From Psettodes erumei (taxonomy: Eukaryota > Chordata > Actinopteri > Pleuronectiformes > Psettodidae): DNA of 64,000 nt. The stretch is taken from positions 685,001-749,000 of the forward strand of contig JAFBJZ010000949.1 of the NCBI GenBank assembly GCA_016785225.1, given 5' to 3'. The notes under the pieces were generated by a model that was not told the origin of the DNA, did not search any database, and saw nothing but the letters and a program-made list of their open reading frames with translations. Each line of letters opens with the position of its first letter. The stretch's first letter is position 1. A program made the translations under genes and the position numbers. Below are positions 1-13,100 of this stretch, piece after piece.

Positions 1-1167
1 ATGCCACCATAGATTCCACCCCGAGACATCTGGGATCCCAGGTGCCCGTCCCGCCGATCCAGGTTTCAGCTGCAGGAAGCCAAGAAACGTCGTGGATGCC
101 AAGAGCCTCGCAACACCAGCCAAGCCGCACTGAAGCTTATCAGCGCCACCACAACCCCTTTATGGGCCTATTCACCTCAATCAAAGCTGTTATTTAGGTA
201 ACGAGCCAAGATGGCGGATCTATCGCTGCGCTCCAATTACCCACTGCGCCTCCTCCATCTTCCCTTGCCAGCTTCCCCACAAGCCCTGATTCTCCTCAGA
301 GGGCCCAGCTGCTCTGGCGCCGCTCCGCTTCCTCGCTATCTGTACAGAGGGAGATCTCTCAGGACAGAGGGCCCCTCTCAGCCCTGGGTTCAATCATAAG
401 TACTATTGATGATGACCATGGTGTTTGGTTCAGAAGGTCTTCTCTACAGTGGGAAGGTGTTTCTCAAAGTGCAATGTCAGTTACAACTGCCGATGTCTGA
501 TAAAACCAATGAAAACAGAGCTCTCATATCCAGACACTTGATTAAATGTTCATTTGGTGAATACTTAAAAATAAACAATACAGGTCTCATGGCCTCTGCT
601 GGAGCTTCCTGCTCCAGCTCCTCTTAACCCCCACCCCTGTGCTGCCTATCCTGCAAACATCATCTGTTCCCTCCCCAGTCAGCACCTGCCAGCTCCTCGC
701 ACCAGTGCAGTCTCCACCCGCTGACTCTACCTCTGCATTGTTTGTCAGCCTGTCATTGGTCATCCTGCCGCACACCTGTTGCTCGTTTGCTCGTTTACTC
801 CTCAGCATATTATCAGGTCACTTTGCCGTTATCATTTGCCTCGTCATAGTTTGTGCTTCACGTGCCAAATTTTTGTTTGTATTGCCTGTTGGGGATTTCG
901 ACCTGTGCCTGTTAGCTGTATTGTGAGTTTTTGCCTGGTGCCTCTTTACCTCTGAACCTGACTGGACTGAATCTTAGTTTTTGAACTCTGCCGTGGACTA
1001 GACTCTTCACCTTTTTGCCTAACAACTCCCTCTGCTCTGTAATTCTGCATGCAGTACTAGTGTTACAACATGAGCGCCCTGGCAAATACGGCAACAGAAT
1101 TTAAGGTCAGTATACTGCTCACTCAGAATGGAAGTATAACCTCACTAGGCAAACTTATGTAAATAAA

Positions 1168-1184
1168 TATATATATATATATAT
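1168..1184. repeat. AT microsatellite
   Basis: An uninterrupted run of alternating A and T, visible directly in the sequence. A similar AT run lies at about 2496-2515. Confidence 0.85.
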
Positions 1185-2495
1185 GAACAGCAGCAGTAGC
1201 AGCAAGTGATTGCAGCAGTTACAGCATGGCTTTCAGGTGACCACTGAGGAGAGCACTGAGTGACGAGGTATGTCAACAGGGTGATCTCGCAGCGAGAGGA
1301 GTATATCACAGCCTGAAGTTTTCTCCAAGATCTAACTTTGCTTTATTAGCCATGCCCTAATCACGGACAGCACCATACTGCGATTCTGCAAGTGTTTTGC
1401 ATAAACACCAACACATTCGATTTTTAGTCTGGTTTTGTTGGACACTGTGTTGTCCTGCGGTGCACAAAGGAAACAGAATCAATGCACACGGTGGTGGGGT
1501 GAAGGTTCCTCCATTTTCTTTGGGAAGAATTGTCATCAGTAACTGGAAAATATCATTTTTATGTGAGCATAGTGTATACTTTATGGTATTGTTAGGTTGG
1601 AATTGAGAGCTATGCAGTATCTGCCTTCAGGTTCTTTCTCTATCATTTGAGAAAAATGAAAAACCTCTTGGTTTAGAAATTAAACCTGAAAAAGTGCTCT
1701 TTTTATGAAACTGGTACAGGCATTTATAGGTAACTATATCGTCCAAACTCCATAAAGATATATATATATATAAATAACCTATAAATGTCATTGTTTTGGA
1801 GCTGCAGTTAAGTCATGGTGTGTTCAGGTTGTCACTTACATCTCATGCTCCCCTGCTTCTTTCTCTGGAGTCAGCAGACAGAAAAGCAAGGCAATTTCTT
1901 TTTTCTATAAGAAGTAGAAAGAAATTTTTATAAGAAACATAAGTAATAGTAGAAGTAGTGGTAATGTTTGTGGATAATGAATGTCCAGTTATTTAACTGT
2001 CAAAGATAAGCTTACGGTAACTGATAATGTATTTCCTCTTTATGAGTAAAGGACTCAGGGTTAGAATTAGCTTTAATATTTTGAGAAATTGATCATATTA
2101 GTAAGTCGAGTAAAAGACTACATAAGATACAATAACATATCGTGTTTGGTTCCACTGATTTTAAATAATAGGGTTCATAAGAAACGCGTAATACCTCACC
2201 AATCATTCCGACACAGTAGAATAAATCGTGAGGTTCAGAAATCATTCTTGGTATCCTGCCTGTTTTTGCCTTCTCTCGATCCTCATACATCCTCTGGAGT
2301 TGCACTTGAGTCTCAGTGGTACTCGGCGCCGCTCCTCTCAGAGAGGCCACTTCTCTGCTCCAATTTGTCCAGGTCTGTCTCGCTCTCTGTCCGACACCTG
2401 ATGCTTCTGCTGATAGCACTAGAATTATGAAGAGGGGGAAAAAAAACCACCAGCTGCTCATATGCATTCGACATATCCAAACAATAGCCTCTTAA

Positions 2496-2515
2496 GATAT
2501 ATATATATATATATA
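2496..2515. repeat. AT microsatellite
   Basis: An alternating AT run of about 20 bases in gene-free DNA, visible directly in the sequence. Confidence 0.85.
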
Positions 2516-5349
2516 CTGTATATACCTACATCTTTACCGAGATATGGCTTGGCCCATGCCCCATCCCCAAGTGGGTTCAGTATTTTTTTTTTTTTTGCGC
2601 AATCCTGCTGACAAACAAACAAACAAGCAGACACCGGTGAAAACATAACCTCCTTGGTGAAGGTAATAAAGCCTGTAAATTCAAGTCCTGTGTTCAGGCC
2701 TGGAAAAATATGGCACTGCCAGCTCTTGTCTCAACAAAGCTTACTATATATTCAGCAGCTCTCAGCTGTAACTAAATCCTGTTTATTGCGAGCCGTGAAA
2801 AATAACTGATCACGTACTTTGCGCTCGTTGTTTATTTCAGTTTGCAAATGTGATGTAATTTTATATTTCCAAGAATCAACTTGGGCTGAACCAACGCCTG
2901 CTTCAGTGTTTATTAGATTGAAGTTTGGCTCCCATGGTAACATGTTTAAAAAAGGACAAAAGCATAGAGTATTAGAAAAGGACATGTGAGATGTTGGACT
3001 GATAAGATTTCATGACATCATTCCTGGCAAAAACACATCTTTCCTGTTTCAGGGAGGCAGGATTTCAACCCTACAGGAATAAGTGCTCGTAATAATACGT
3101 GAAAAGGTTTCTTCTGTACATGTTGGTTGTATTTAGAGGCTGGATTTCATCTGACTTTTTCTTCTCAATCCCCTGTCAGTGACTTATTATGGTTTTACAG
3201 GTTAAAGCTTTTCTCATGTTTTTTGAACTAGAAAGTGAAGGCCTTCTTGGTCTTAATACCTACCTGCAGTCATTATTAGTAAGTGTCTGATCTAAACAAA
3301 AGGGAAAAAAGATGCTGTTTAAATTTCCCCAAGGTGCTGCTACTAATTTCTCATTCCATTACAGCATCCGCTATCCGGCTGCTTTGCGTTTTGCCCCCGA
3401 CTGGTCGAGCACACAGAGAATGACTAAAACTAACGAGACCGAAGTTGACAGCTTAGTTAAGAATTTGAACAAAAGACGTGACGCACGTCTTGGCTTTGAT
3501 CGAGGACGCCTGACTGAAGGCTTTTTAAGCGCGATATGAAGGAAAACGTACAGACGGCACATTTACTGACACTGACGGAACTGGACAGGAGAGGTAATGT
3601 GGGTGGCGGACTGATGACAAGTGTTCTCGGATTGATGTTGCCGTTGTTTCATAAATCCTCGCCCCTTGTATGTATATAATGGTGTTGGCGTGACTGTGTC
3701 AAGCCGAAATAGATTAGTGTTTGCATAATTAGAACTAAGTGTCATTCTCAGCGTTCGTATTTACCTGTTACCCTCACCAGATGGCTGGAGTTTATTGCGT
3801 TAAGATTATTCATACAGTGTCAGATTAGTTATCACTCACAGGAATGCAAACTCGTTTACTTCCAATGCTTTACTGTCTGGGTGACAGTCTTAAATGTTTA
3901 CCGTGTGGTACACCGTGTGGGAAAAATCCACCACTTGTGTTACCTGAGGCTTCGACAGACTGGGGGGGAAAAAAGTGTTTTTCAAATATTACTTGACCCA
4001 AGGCTCACTCTTGGCTGCGAGGAGCATGAAGCAGCATAGCTGATGGCTCATTAGTGACAGAGTAGAGGTCAGGGTGAAAAACATTGCACTCATCACCTGC
4101 TGGATGACAAATGAAGCCCTTCATGAGCCGCAGGAAGGGAGGACACGAGAGCGAGGAATGAAAGTTAGAAAAGGAAAGGAGTGGACAGATCAGGGAGAGT
4201 GGTCCAGATGGATGCAAGCAAGAGAGCAAACAAGACAGAGGAAGTTAGTCATCTTATTACCTCTTTTCCGGCGCTGTAACATCTTTCATTTTTACATATT
4301 ATAAAGGTTTTGTTTTGTTTCACTGGCATTTTCCGACTTTACAACATCCCTCCAAGGTATGGTTTGTCTATATGATTAATGGAAGCCCTCAGCGTAGGCA
4401 GTGAAACACTTAAGGGATTCGTGCTCATAAGAAAATTGATTACCTTTAACTAGAAAACAATGGGGAATGAGGAACTGTAATGACTGGGCACCTGTTTTAC
4501 TTCACGATCATTACCGGGTCCAGGAAAGCAATCATCCTGTTTTGTACAGCTCTTACATGTGAGAGTAAAACATCAGTAAAAACACTCATTTACTCTGAAG
4601 AAGACTGATTACTGTCACCATACAACAAAATGAAACAATATCAGAGCCATAGGAGTCGAGTTCTAATTAAAATGAAGCCTTCTCGCATGCAGCCATCCCT
4701 GTCTTTCAGACTTCGCAGACAATTTCAAACTATGTGACTCTAAAGTTAAGTCGTTCACGAAAAGTGCTCAGAGGATTAATCAGCGTTAATTTGTACCCTA
4801 TTATATCCTATTCAAAAACAACCGGTAATGCATCCCTTCTCTGATTCTTTACAATTAGAATCCAGTTTTGCTCTGGATTAAACCAACTCTTCATTTCACC
4901 ACACCATTAGATTTATCCTCTCTGTTAATGGGCCTTGTGATGAGCTATTGATCTACTGCAAGGTGTCTCAGGAAGTAAGAGAGAAGACGACGACAAACAA
5001 AACACAAAAAAAGGGGAAATAATATGCATTGTAAAATATTCCAGCCAGATTAGGCCTATTTATGCATTTTTAATTTTCACTACTCGCCACTGACATTTGT
5101 TTGTTGTTGCTGAGTTTGGCAAATGTAATTCTGTCTGCTGCAAGTTTGGCTGGCTGCTAAAGTGACTTCACCAAATCAAAAAAAAAAAAAAAAGCGGGGA
5201 CACGCTGTGGCTCAGCTACCAGCATGACAACAAAGAAAGGAGCCAATGAAAGGAAAGGAATTGGTATAAACAATCCCATCAAAAGGAGCAAAATAATTGC
5301 AAAGCAAAAAAAGGGGGAAATCAGTCTGGATAGATACATTTTATTTTTT

Positions 5350-7790
5350 TAATGGAACACAAGAAACTGAAGAAAAGGGGCTTTAGAAATGTATTTTCCT
5401 CCTCAGATAGAACAGGAGAGAAAAGGGGGACTGCAATACTGATTTCAAAGTCTGTTTGCTTTGAACTTGTCTCAGAACATAAAGACAAGGAGGGTAGATT
5501 TGTTTCAGTGAAAGGCAAACTGGGGCTTAAAGAAGTTACCCTGTGTAACAAATAAGCCCTCTTAGGCAATGAAATAACCTTCACCCAGCAACACCTTCGT
5601 ATGCGAAGGAGACGCAACTAACACAATGAGAAGAAAGACTCTCATAGAAAAATGAATAAAAAGAAGTTGCAGAAACTGTGACTGATTTAATAGTGAACTT
5701 TTTTTTTTTTTTTATCCTGCATGACATAATATGTATTCAAGAACTGACTACTTTTAAATGTTTAGTAAAGATTGCCATAAAGTGAAAAGAGAAAAATGGG
5801 CAGCAGGACCTTTCTGATCACTCCGGCTTAAACCTGAAACTAAATTCAGATGGAAGGCCATAAACTACTCTATGGAGGTTGAATATAGGCTTACTGAATA
5901 GTAATACATCTGAGAAAGAAACGGCTGATGAATTGAAAATGTACTTGGAACATAATGATAATGGAGAGGTCAGTGCAGCCACTCAGTGGGACGCAGCCAA
6001 AGCTTTTCTCAGAGGGAAAATTGTAGTTAAGTCTGCAAGGCCAAAAAAGATGAAAGCCGAAAAGCTGCAGACCTGCAAGAACAACTAAAGAACGTGCAGC
6101 GAGCTTGTGGCATCACTAAAGATCCTTCTATGCTTCAGCAAATGAGACCAGTTAAGCGAGAGGTCTACATTTTTTTTGTGTGGAAATGGATATAAAAAAA
6201 ATTGAAAAAGCTCAATTAAGCAAAAGGATCTAACGCATCCAATTCACTCGCATTGAGAGCAGAAAAGGTACACAGAAAAACATTTTCACAAAAATAGGAA
6301 CCTTTTGTTTTTGTTTAGTGGGGCCTCCATCCGTGGGTGGCGCTGTGATAAACGAGCCATATTGTGTTATGACATAACTAACGCACCTGTCGTGCCTGGG
6401 GAAAAAAAGTGGATTTTCTTGTCTGCTTTGACGTGATCACAATGCCAAACCCTCTGTGGTTCATTTTTTAAGGTAAGACAGAATATTTTTCTTTGTATGT
6501 TTGCTATGACTGAACTTAAATAGACCTGCAGTTGCATAAGTAAAAAAAAAGTTGTGCAGTGTGCGTGTGCGCACCGGGTTGGAGTGTGCGCATGTGCACG
6601 TTTGTGCTGTGTGGATTCTGTTTGCGTGGTCGTGGCTCGTGGCTCGGTGGCGTGTGCGCGCAGCGTGCGTATCCCAGTCGCTCGCCTTGTTGCATCCATG
6701 AAATCCTGTGCGTTGCGTACTGACTGTGTTTGAGGCCTCAGTTAAACTCCCTTACGGTTGCGCCCACGGATGCGAGGTTGTACTCGTTGGCATCAAGGCT
6801 GAGAACTCAGCTGGATGGGAATTTAAAAAAAAAAAATCATTTCAGTTTATGAGCAGGTTTGGGCTTTGTAAAATATTCATCCGACGCATGTGGAACGCTC
6901 TGCTCCTCCCCAGCAGGAAGGATAAAAATTAATGAGAGTCTTTCAAACCAGATAATGCTACAAGGAGGATGCAGACAAGGCTGCCCACTTAGCCCGTCAC
7001 TTCCCAGCCTTTTTTTTTATTGAACCACTGACCCAAGCTATCATGGAGGAGACTGATTTGGAGGGTGACGGAAAGTAAAATAGTCTATAATAAGTGACTA
7101 CGTAATATTTAAAAATCCAAAGCACTCTGGGGATGTATACTCTGGCTGTGCACTTATGAACAAAATAAAGAAATATACATATTTACACGTTAAATTTCTT
7201 GGAATGTGCTTAACAAAATGACAAAAAATCCTCTCAGCTGCACAATGTTAATTACAAGCAGACTAATAGAAAAATGTACAACGTTGTGGGTAGATGGGGC
7301 TCCCACTCGACCTCCGTAGTTGAGTAATGAGAATTGAAATTAAACATTCTTCCGAGGTTGTTGTACCTATTTACTGCACTTCCAGCAGAGGCGTCTCTTA
7401 AACAGTTTAGGGAGTTGGATAGGCACTTCTGGATTCATAAAAGACTGAGAGTGAGATACTCAACATTACAGCTGCTGGCGGGGGGGCGGGGGTAGTCGGT
7501 GTAGGCGAGGTTAAGTGGAAAAACATCAAGCTTTCCTTAACATCTTTAATGGACATACCTGTACAGACAGTGCTGAGCTGATCGGCATATGGTCCACACT
7601 TCCTCCGAGCATAAGACCTTTAGTTGCAGACCAACAAATATTAACAAATAAAAATTGTAATAATCTTGAGGATTTATGCAGGTCTTATGAACTGGACAAG
7701 GAGAATTTTTAGCTACAGGGCCACTGCTTCTTGGGCAAATGATAAAGGTCTCTGATTTTGTTGCGCCCTCAAGGGTCACTCAGGTACTTA
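5350..7790 (+). mobile_element. Decayed L1-like non-LTR retrotransposon
   Basis: Broken frames on the plus strand read in the order of an L1 ORF2. From 5352 to 5553 the translation resembles the APE-type endonuclease domain: it begins EHKKLKKRGF and carries GTAILISK and KDKEGRFVSVKGK. From about 5880 to 6090 comes the linker between endonuclease and reverse transcriptase (LEHNDNGEVSAATQWDAAKA, FLRGKIVVKSA). Around 6963-6995 the reverse-transcriptase motif GCRQGCPLSP can be read. From about 7380 to 7720 the frames resemble the C-terminal part of ORF2. Stops and frameshifts interrupt every domain, so the copy is dead. The family match comes from motif recognition. The exact ends, the 5' UTR and any target-site duplication were not determined. 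Confidence 0.78.
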
Positions 7791-8217
7791 GTGATGCTTA
7801 TAATTCAAAACAACACTAAAAGTATCATAAAAATTAGCCAGAAATTGTCTTGCTAAGTATAACTCCTCCTCCCCCTCCTCAGCTTTGTGATATTGGTTAT
7901 TAGTGATGGGGTTTTTCATTTCCGGAAGAGGATCAGATACATTAGTAGGAGGAGTGAGTGATGATGGTAATTAGGACAGAGCTGTCCTTTCTCAACCTCT
8001 GCTCTTCAACCTTCCCCAGACCTTTAAGGACTTTCTTTTCTGTCTGTGGCTGATTCTGAATGAAAGATTAATAACATCCATCAGAAGGCTCTGATTATTA
8101 ATAAGGCTGCAGACGTATGAAGTATCTACCTGGGGATAAGGGGCAGTGATATATATACATATATAAAAAATTATAATTAATCTATACAGTGATGTTTACA
8201 AAGCATATCCCTTTCAT

Positions 8218-8403
8218 CTACAAAGAGTTTGGAATACGATAACCAATGACATGCATGCTGTAATTATCCTGATTCACATTGATTTCCTTCTCATCCAGCT
8301 TGGCCAGACTCCCCACAGATAGTTTATAGATACAGATATCCAGGCTCCAGTTGGATTCTAGTGGTTCAAACACAGCTTTATTATATTTCTTACAGTTCTC
8401 CAT
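8218..8403 (-). other. Orphan 61-codon open frame, unassigned
   Basis: The minus strand carries a 61-codon frame from an ATG to a TAG with coding-like composition. It includes the segments NWSLDICIYKLSVGSLAKL and EKEINVNQDNYSMHVIGY. I do not recognise the family. An in-frame TAA lies directly before the ATG, no obvious acceptor site precedes it, and no neighbouring exon was found. It could be an internal scrap of a processed pseudogene or of a mobile-element protein, or a chance frame. I assign no function. Confidence 0.25.
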
Positions 8404-10090
8404 TTATTCACGGCGTGCTTCACCTGCTGCTTGCAAAGATTTGCAAGGCGGTAGAATTTGATCCCTCCCAGAACAAACTGAGATGTACTGTACTTGCAGC
8501 GCTCAGCAGTAGGGCTATGCAGCAGCTCAGAGAAGCCACGTTGTGCTGACTAGACTCGAGTGCTCACCTCGCCGCACACAAACCTACACAATGAGCCTCA
8601 ACTCCCATGCACTGCAGTGGAAACAGAAAAGGCGTGCACGCGCCTGCTGCTGGGAGTGTATTTTGCTCGCGCACGTGCTGTTGTGCTTTTGAGTTTAGAG
8701 GGTACATAAAATTTCACTGGATGAAAGTGTGGGTCTGCGCCAGTGCACCTTTGTGGATGCAGTATGCGGGTTCCATTTGCAAAAATGAGGATGGCTATAT
8801 TTCAGGCCTAAAGAGAGGCATAAGAGCGGGCTGAGAAAAAGCAGGTACTAGCACAGCTTACGGTTTTTCTCTCAGACAGAATGATTCTGGGTTGTAGACG
8901 CAAACACCTCTGAGAGCCAGCCAGGGGCCTCGGAGTTCATAGGATTGATGTTGCGAAGCCCCGTCTCCCACTCGCTCTCTCTCATGCACACACACACACA
9001 TACAGCGAGCTGTTTCTCAGCCTCCCTCTCTCCATCTCTGTCTTTCTCCTGCCCTCCCCACTCACCTTTTCCCATGATTAGATTGACTGGCTTTGTTTTG
9101 GGCCCAGCAGCACAGGGCTAGAGAACAACTATGAAGGGGAATTGTCTTTAATCGAGATGAGGTTTGTCTCGGCTTGCTGTCGCCTCCTATTTTAGGCCAC
9201 GGGTATTCAGCGTGCATTGCAGCACACTGCCTATATGTGTTGTCTTTGGTCCCTGGCCAAGCGAGGCAGATGACTTCGCTCAGGTTGACTCTAATTGCCT
9301 TTATTTGCATTGCATACCCCTTTGTAAATCCACTATGGAAACATCAGTTGGAGTCACAGTGTCTAGAGGAGAAACCCTGCTCAGCAACTGAGCCTAAATT
9401 AAATTGCTAAAATCAGTTTATTGGGAGTGAACTGAAGGCAAATTCAGAATTACAGAGCGTGATCCACTGCAGCTCACTCTGGTGTGACATTGTGTTACCC
9501 TTAAAGTTCTTCCTGTATGACCGTTACGGGCATCATAATGAGGGATGGATGCACTTACGGTGCAAAAGCCACAGCAGTATATTATTGGATTTATGCTTAC
9601 AGTTGTCTCGCAGGCGGGCGCTGGCATCTTTCCTTGGGATTCATATCAATTTGTCCTCGTTTTGCCTCATCCCACGGTAGAGGTGTGAAAGCTGATATGC
9701 AGACAAGGAGACAAGGGAAGAAAATGTGTGTGTCTGTGTTTGTCTCAGACAAAGTCACAGAGAGACAGGACCGAGGAGATAGAAAAGGAAAAGAGAAATA
9801 GTGGTGGAGATGACAGGTGGAGGGGGGGGGGGTAGTCTGGGTTTCTTTCCGTGTCACAGGAAGAGTGTCTGGCCCATAACGAAATGCCAACCAAATGAGG
9901 ACGGATCAGGGGGCCGAGCGTGAGCCACCCTGAGCCCCCATTACTGAGCACAGAAGACGGATGGGACTGCTCGTCCCGAAAAAGAGAAGGGAAACACACA
10001 CACGCATTAATACACACCCCCACGCTAAGATCCCCACGCACAGGCATCAAGGACACAGACACACACACACACAAACGCACACGCATCGAT

Positions 10091-10136
10091 CAGCCGCAAC
10101 GTTAAAAACCGTTTACCGGTTTTAGCGTTGCGGCTG
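10091..10136. repeat. Near-perfect inverted repeat (hairpin)
   Basis: A 21-base left arm (10,091-10,111) and a 20-base right arm (10,117-10,136) are complementary except for one T/C difference and one extra A in the left arm, around a 5-base loop (tttac). Each arm holds the word CAGCCGCAACG. No coding frame or known element explains it. Confidence 0.85.
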
Positions 10137-13100
10137 AATCCATCGCCGCTGTTAATCCAAAGAAAATCAGGCGGCAGCTAAAAACTCAGACACTGATTCA
10201 CGAAGACGCACATACTTAACGCGACAAATGTCTCACTGCTCGCAGAAACTGGCTATGTTAATTTGCAGATGGTAAATCATCAACCACGCAGCCAGTAAGC
10301 AGCACTTTACCCAGTCATGATGAATGATTAAAGATAATGTGATCACTTCATACAGTATCTCCTAACCAAATTTCCAATATTCATTTGGCATCTCCGAACA
10401 CTCGAGGACTCAACAATTCGCATCAAAAATACGACAAATGATTTTCCTCCCAGTGTTTTTTAATGACTGCAAAGTGTAACTTTATGGGGTGTGACTAAAG
10501 CACTTCTTCTTATTAATGTTTCTGGTCAATGGCTTGCTTCCATCAGACGGAGGACAGAGGATCAGAAGAGCAGAAGCAGGGAGGGAGATTTATGGAGCAA
10601 CCCTATGAAATGGCAACAACAGCAATCAAGCCTTTTACAGTGGCTGAGCATCAGGCAGTTCTCACAGTCTAACACAGTGCTAATATCAACCTCCCCCCCC
10701 TGTGGGATAAGGAGGTCGGAGAGGTTTTAACGAGAGGTCGACTGAGTCATCGTGTTTGGCTGATTTTGTCAGAAATTGCCAAATCTGCCCCTGTTGTCAA
10801 ACGCACTGTGCAAGAACAGCGAGCTTGCTCGACAGACAGCAGTTGCAAAGGGTGGAGGGTCAAAGTGAATCGTCGGTTAAGTTGTAAAAATTACTTTTTT
10901 CACTGCGGCTATAAACCTGCCAGCAATGTGATGATGAGATTATTCCCGTAACTTTTGGGGTAAAGATGACCCGCGACTCTATTATTCTTGCAGAGGGCAT
11001 GCATGCAGAATGAAATGCAGAGATAAACATGCCGGCACTGAAGTCAGCCAAATTTAGGGGTATTTTAAGCAAGCCAGCAGCACGCTTTGTTAGTGTAAGC
11101 AATTAGTATGGATGACTATGCAGGCGAGTTGTTTGTGCGTTCACCTTTTGATGAGAGAGAGTTATTAGGGCAGGGTAGCCAAACCAAAGGGAAAGAGGCG
11201 GAGGTGAAGTGCGCGTGAAGCTTCCTAACCCTTGTTATTTCCTCTCTACTCCCAGGAGGCTTGGTTCCTATTACAATTAATCCCTAATCAAACTGGGGGC
11301 AACAAACATGATCTGATTTTGCCTTCACATCGGGATGCCCTAATCAGTTTCCCCACCATCCAAATAGGATTTGGACGGAGGCCAGAGGACACGCACCTCC
11401 TCGGTTGTGGAGGAAGTCTCTTGAGATTTAATCACACACTTGGACATGTCCTACCCAGCGACTCCTGGTATGTCTTGCGGAGGGGCAGTGTCACCACGCC
11501 GAGTGAGGCAACTGTAAACTTGAACGCAAGGTGATCGAGAACACTGGAGGTATTCTGGCAGTGTTATCTGTCCTCGGGCGAGTTGGTGGCTCTTGAGTTT
11601 GTGCGGCGCCAGATAGCAGAGGACGGGCGCCGACTGCATAATGTCTGAGGCGAGAGGGGCCTGTAAACAAAAATCTGATATATTATTCACACCTTGGCAA
11701 AAAGGCATCCACCGGTGCCTGATGCTGTGATATGCTGTGACACATCGCATCTGCTAGCTAATGAGTCTGACGACAACAGGGCCATCTCATCAAGGGCATC
11801 AGCCGTCGCCCCACTGTGGGACGAGAGAAGAAACTACATCGCCTTAAGGCCAAGCTTCTGCTGTAATAAAGAACAACAAGCAGCTGCAAAGCAACAGGAG
11901 AGCACTTAGATCAATCCATTAAGAGGCTGAGACGCAGCACGGGCGAGGAAATAAACATAGTGCACAGAGAAAAGTGGAGTGCAAGAAAGAATTAAAAGTG
12001 AACTGAAAGAGCGGCACAGGAGGGGAGGAGGCAGCGATGAAGAATGCAAGCCTGTGAGGCAGAGCGGAAAGGAAGCAACAGTAAGTTAAAGCGAGAGCTG
12101 GAGGACGATTTGGCCGGAAATGCTCGGCATTTTAATTGACCCGCTCCCTATTGCATTTTCCGCATTCAAAATTTAAAAAGCTTCTGCATTTTGACCTAAA
12201 AGTTCCTCAGTATGCAAGGACACAGGGACAGGACAGTGTATTATAGCAGTTCTCATACCAGAAAAATATGAAATAATGCAACAGTGGGGAGTTATGCACT
12301 GAAATGACAAGAGGGTGTCTGTTGGAGTCTGCGCGCCCTGTCTCATAAATTATGTTGACCTGAGGTTAATTTGGTAGTTCAGTGCCCCCTGGAGGTTACT
12401 ACTATATTTCGGCTGCTTTGCGTCCACATTTCCAAAGTATTATTAACTTTGCCCAATTATGAGAAGATACATTTTGACGCGCAAGTGTCACATCAGTGTC
12501 AGATAGAAGTTTGGCAGAAAACATAGCTAGGCATTGCTTAACTTTTGAGATTACGACTCAAAAACTCATTCTATTTGCATCATCAGGAACGCGTAGGTGC
12601 GGTTCGATGAGATTTGATTGAACGTAAGCAAACAACCCCACAACCGTTATCTCATCTTGATTGTTCGCACTTCAGCAGAAAATTGTGTGTTCAGTCACGA
12701 AACCCCATTTGCTCGCAGTAAGAAGCTGATTGAGAAAATAGGCGGTCAGAGTCTTTTAAGTGTTGGTTTCCTACATTTTCCCGAATGCAACACGACACGC
12801 CTCCTCTAACAGGCATGAAAGAATGGGTTTGCTGTTTGGATCCTCTGTGAAAAACCTGAAAGTGACGCCAGGGAAGAGATGTGAGGCTTTGAGGCTGCAT
12901 GGCATGCTGAGCCACCAGGGTTTTTTGTTTGTTGAGAAACTTTTGTCTTTGCCTCTTTTAGTGATGCATCTGCTTTTGTTTGATTGCTGCGTCTAAGTGC
13001 AAAATCTTCAGCCAAGTTTGATTATCGCTACGTCCGTGTACATCTGACCCCTAAAGTTCAACGCACCGCCGAATGAAATGCGAAGGTAATTGCGTGCGGC

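Larger units (their letters stand above)
1..5349. other. Gene-free stretch, left edge
   Basis: I see no supported coding exon here. The open frames are short, lack family motifs and are not flanked by a consistent chain of splice sites. Short AT-dinucleotide tracts occur near 1168-1184, 1760-1772 and 2496-2515. The part from about 600 to 1060 is pyrimidine-rich, with repeated tgcctg/ctctgcc words that resemble untranslated parts of teleost retroelements, but I cannot name a family. A small open frame around 3420-3538 was examined and not accepted as an exon. Confidence 0.5.

Noticed and set aside
600..1060. Pyrimidine-rich stretch resembling retroelement untranslated DNA
   Set aside because: The word composition is suggestive, but no coding motif, terminal repeat or duplication supports a named element.
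3420..3538. Small frame beginning MTKTNETEVDSLVKNLNK
   Set aside because: It looks mildly protein-like but has no matching family, no convincing acceptor before it, and no partner exon. Kept out of the gene list.
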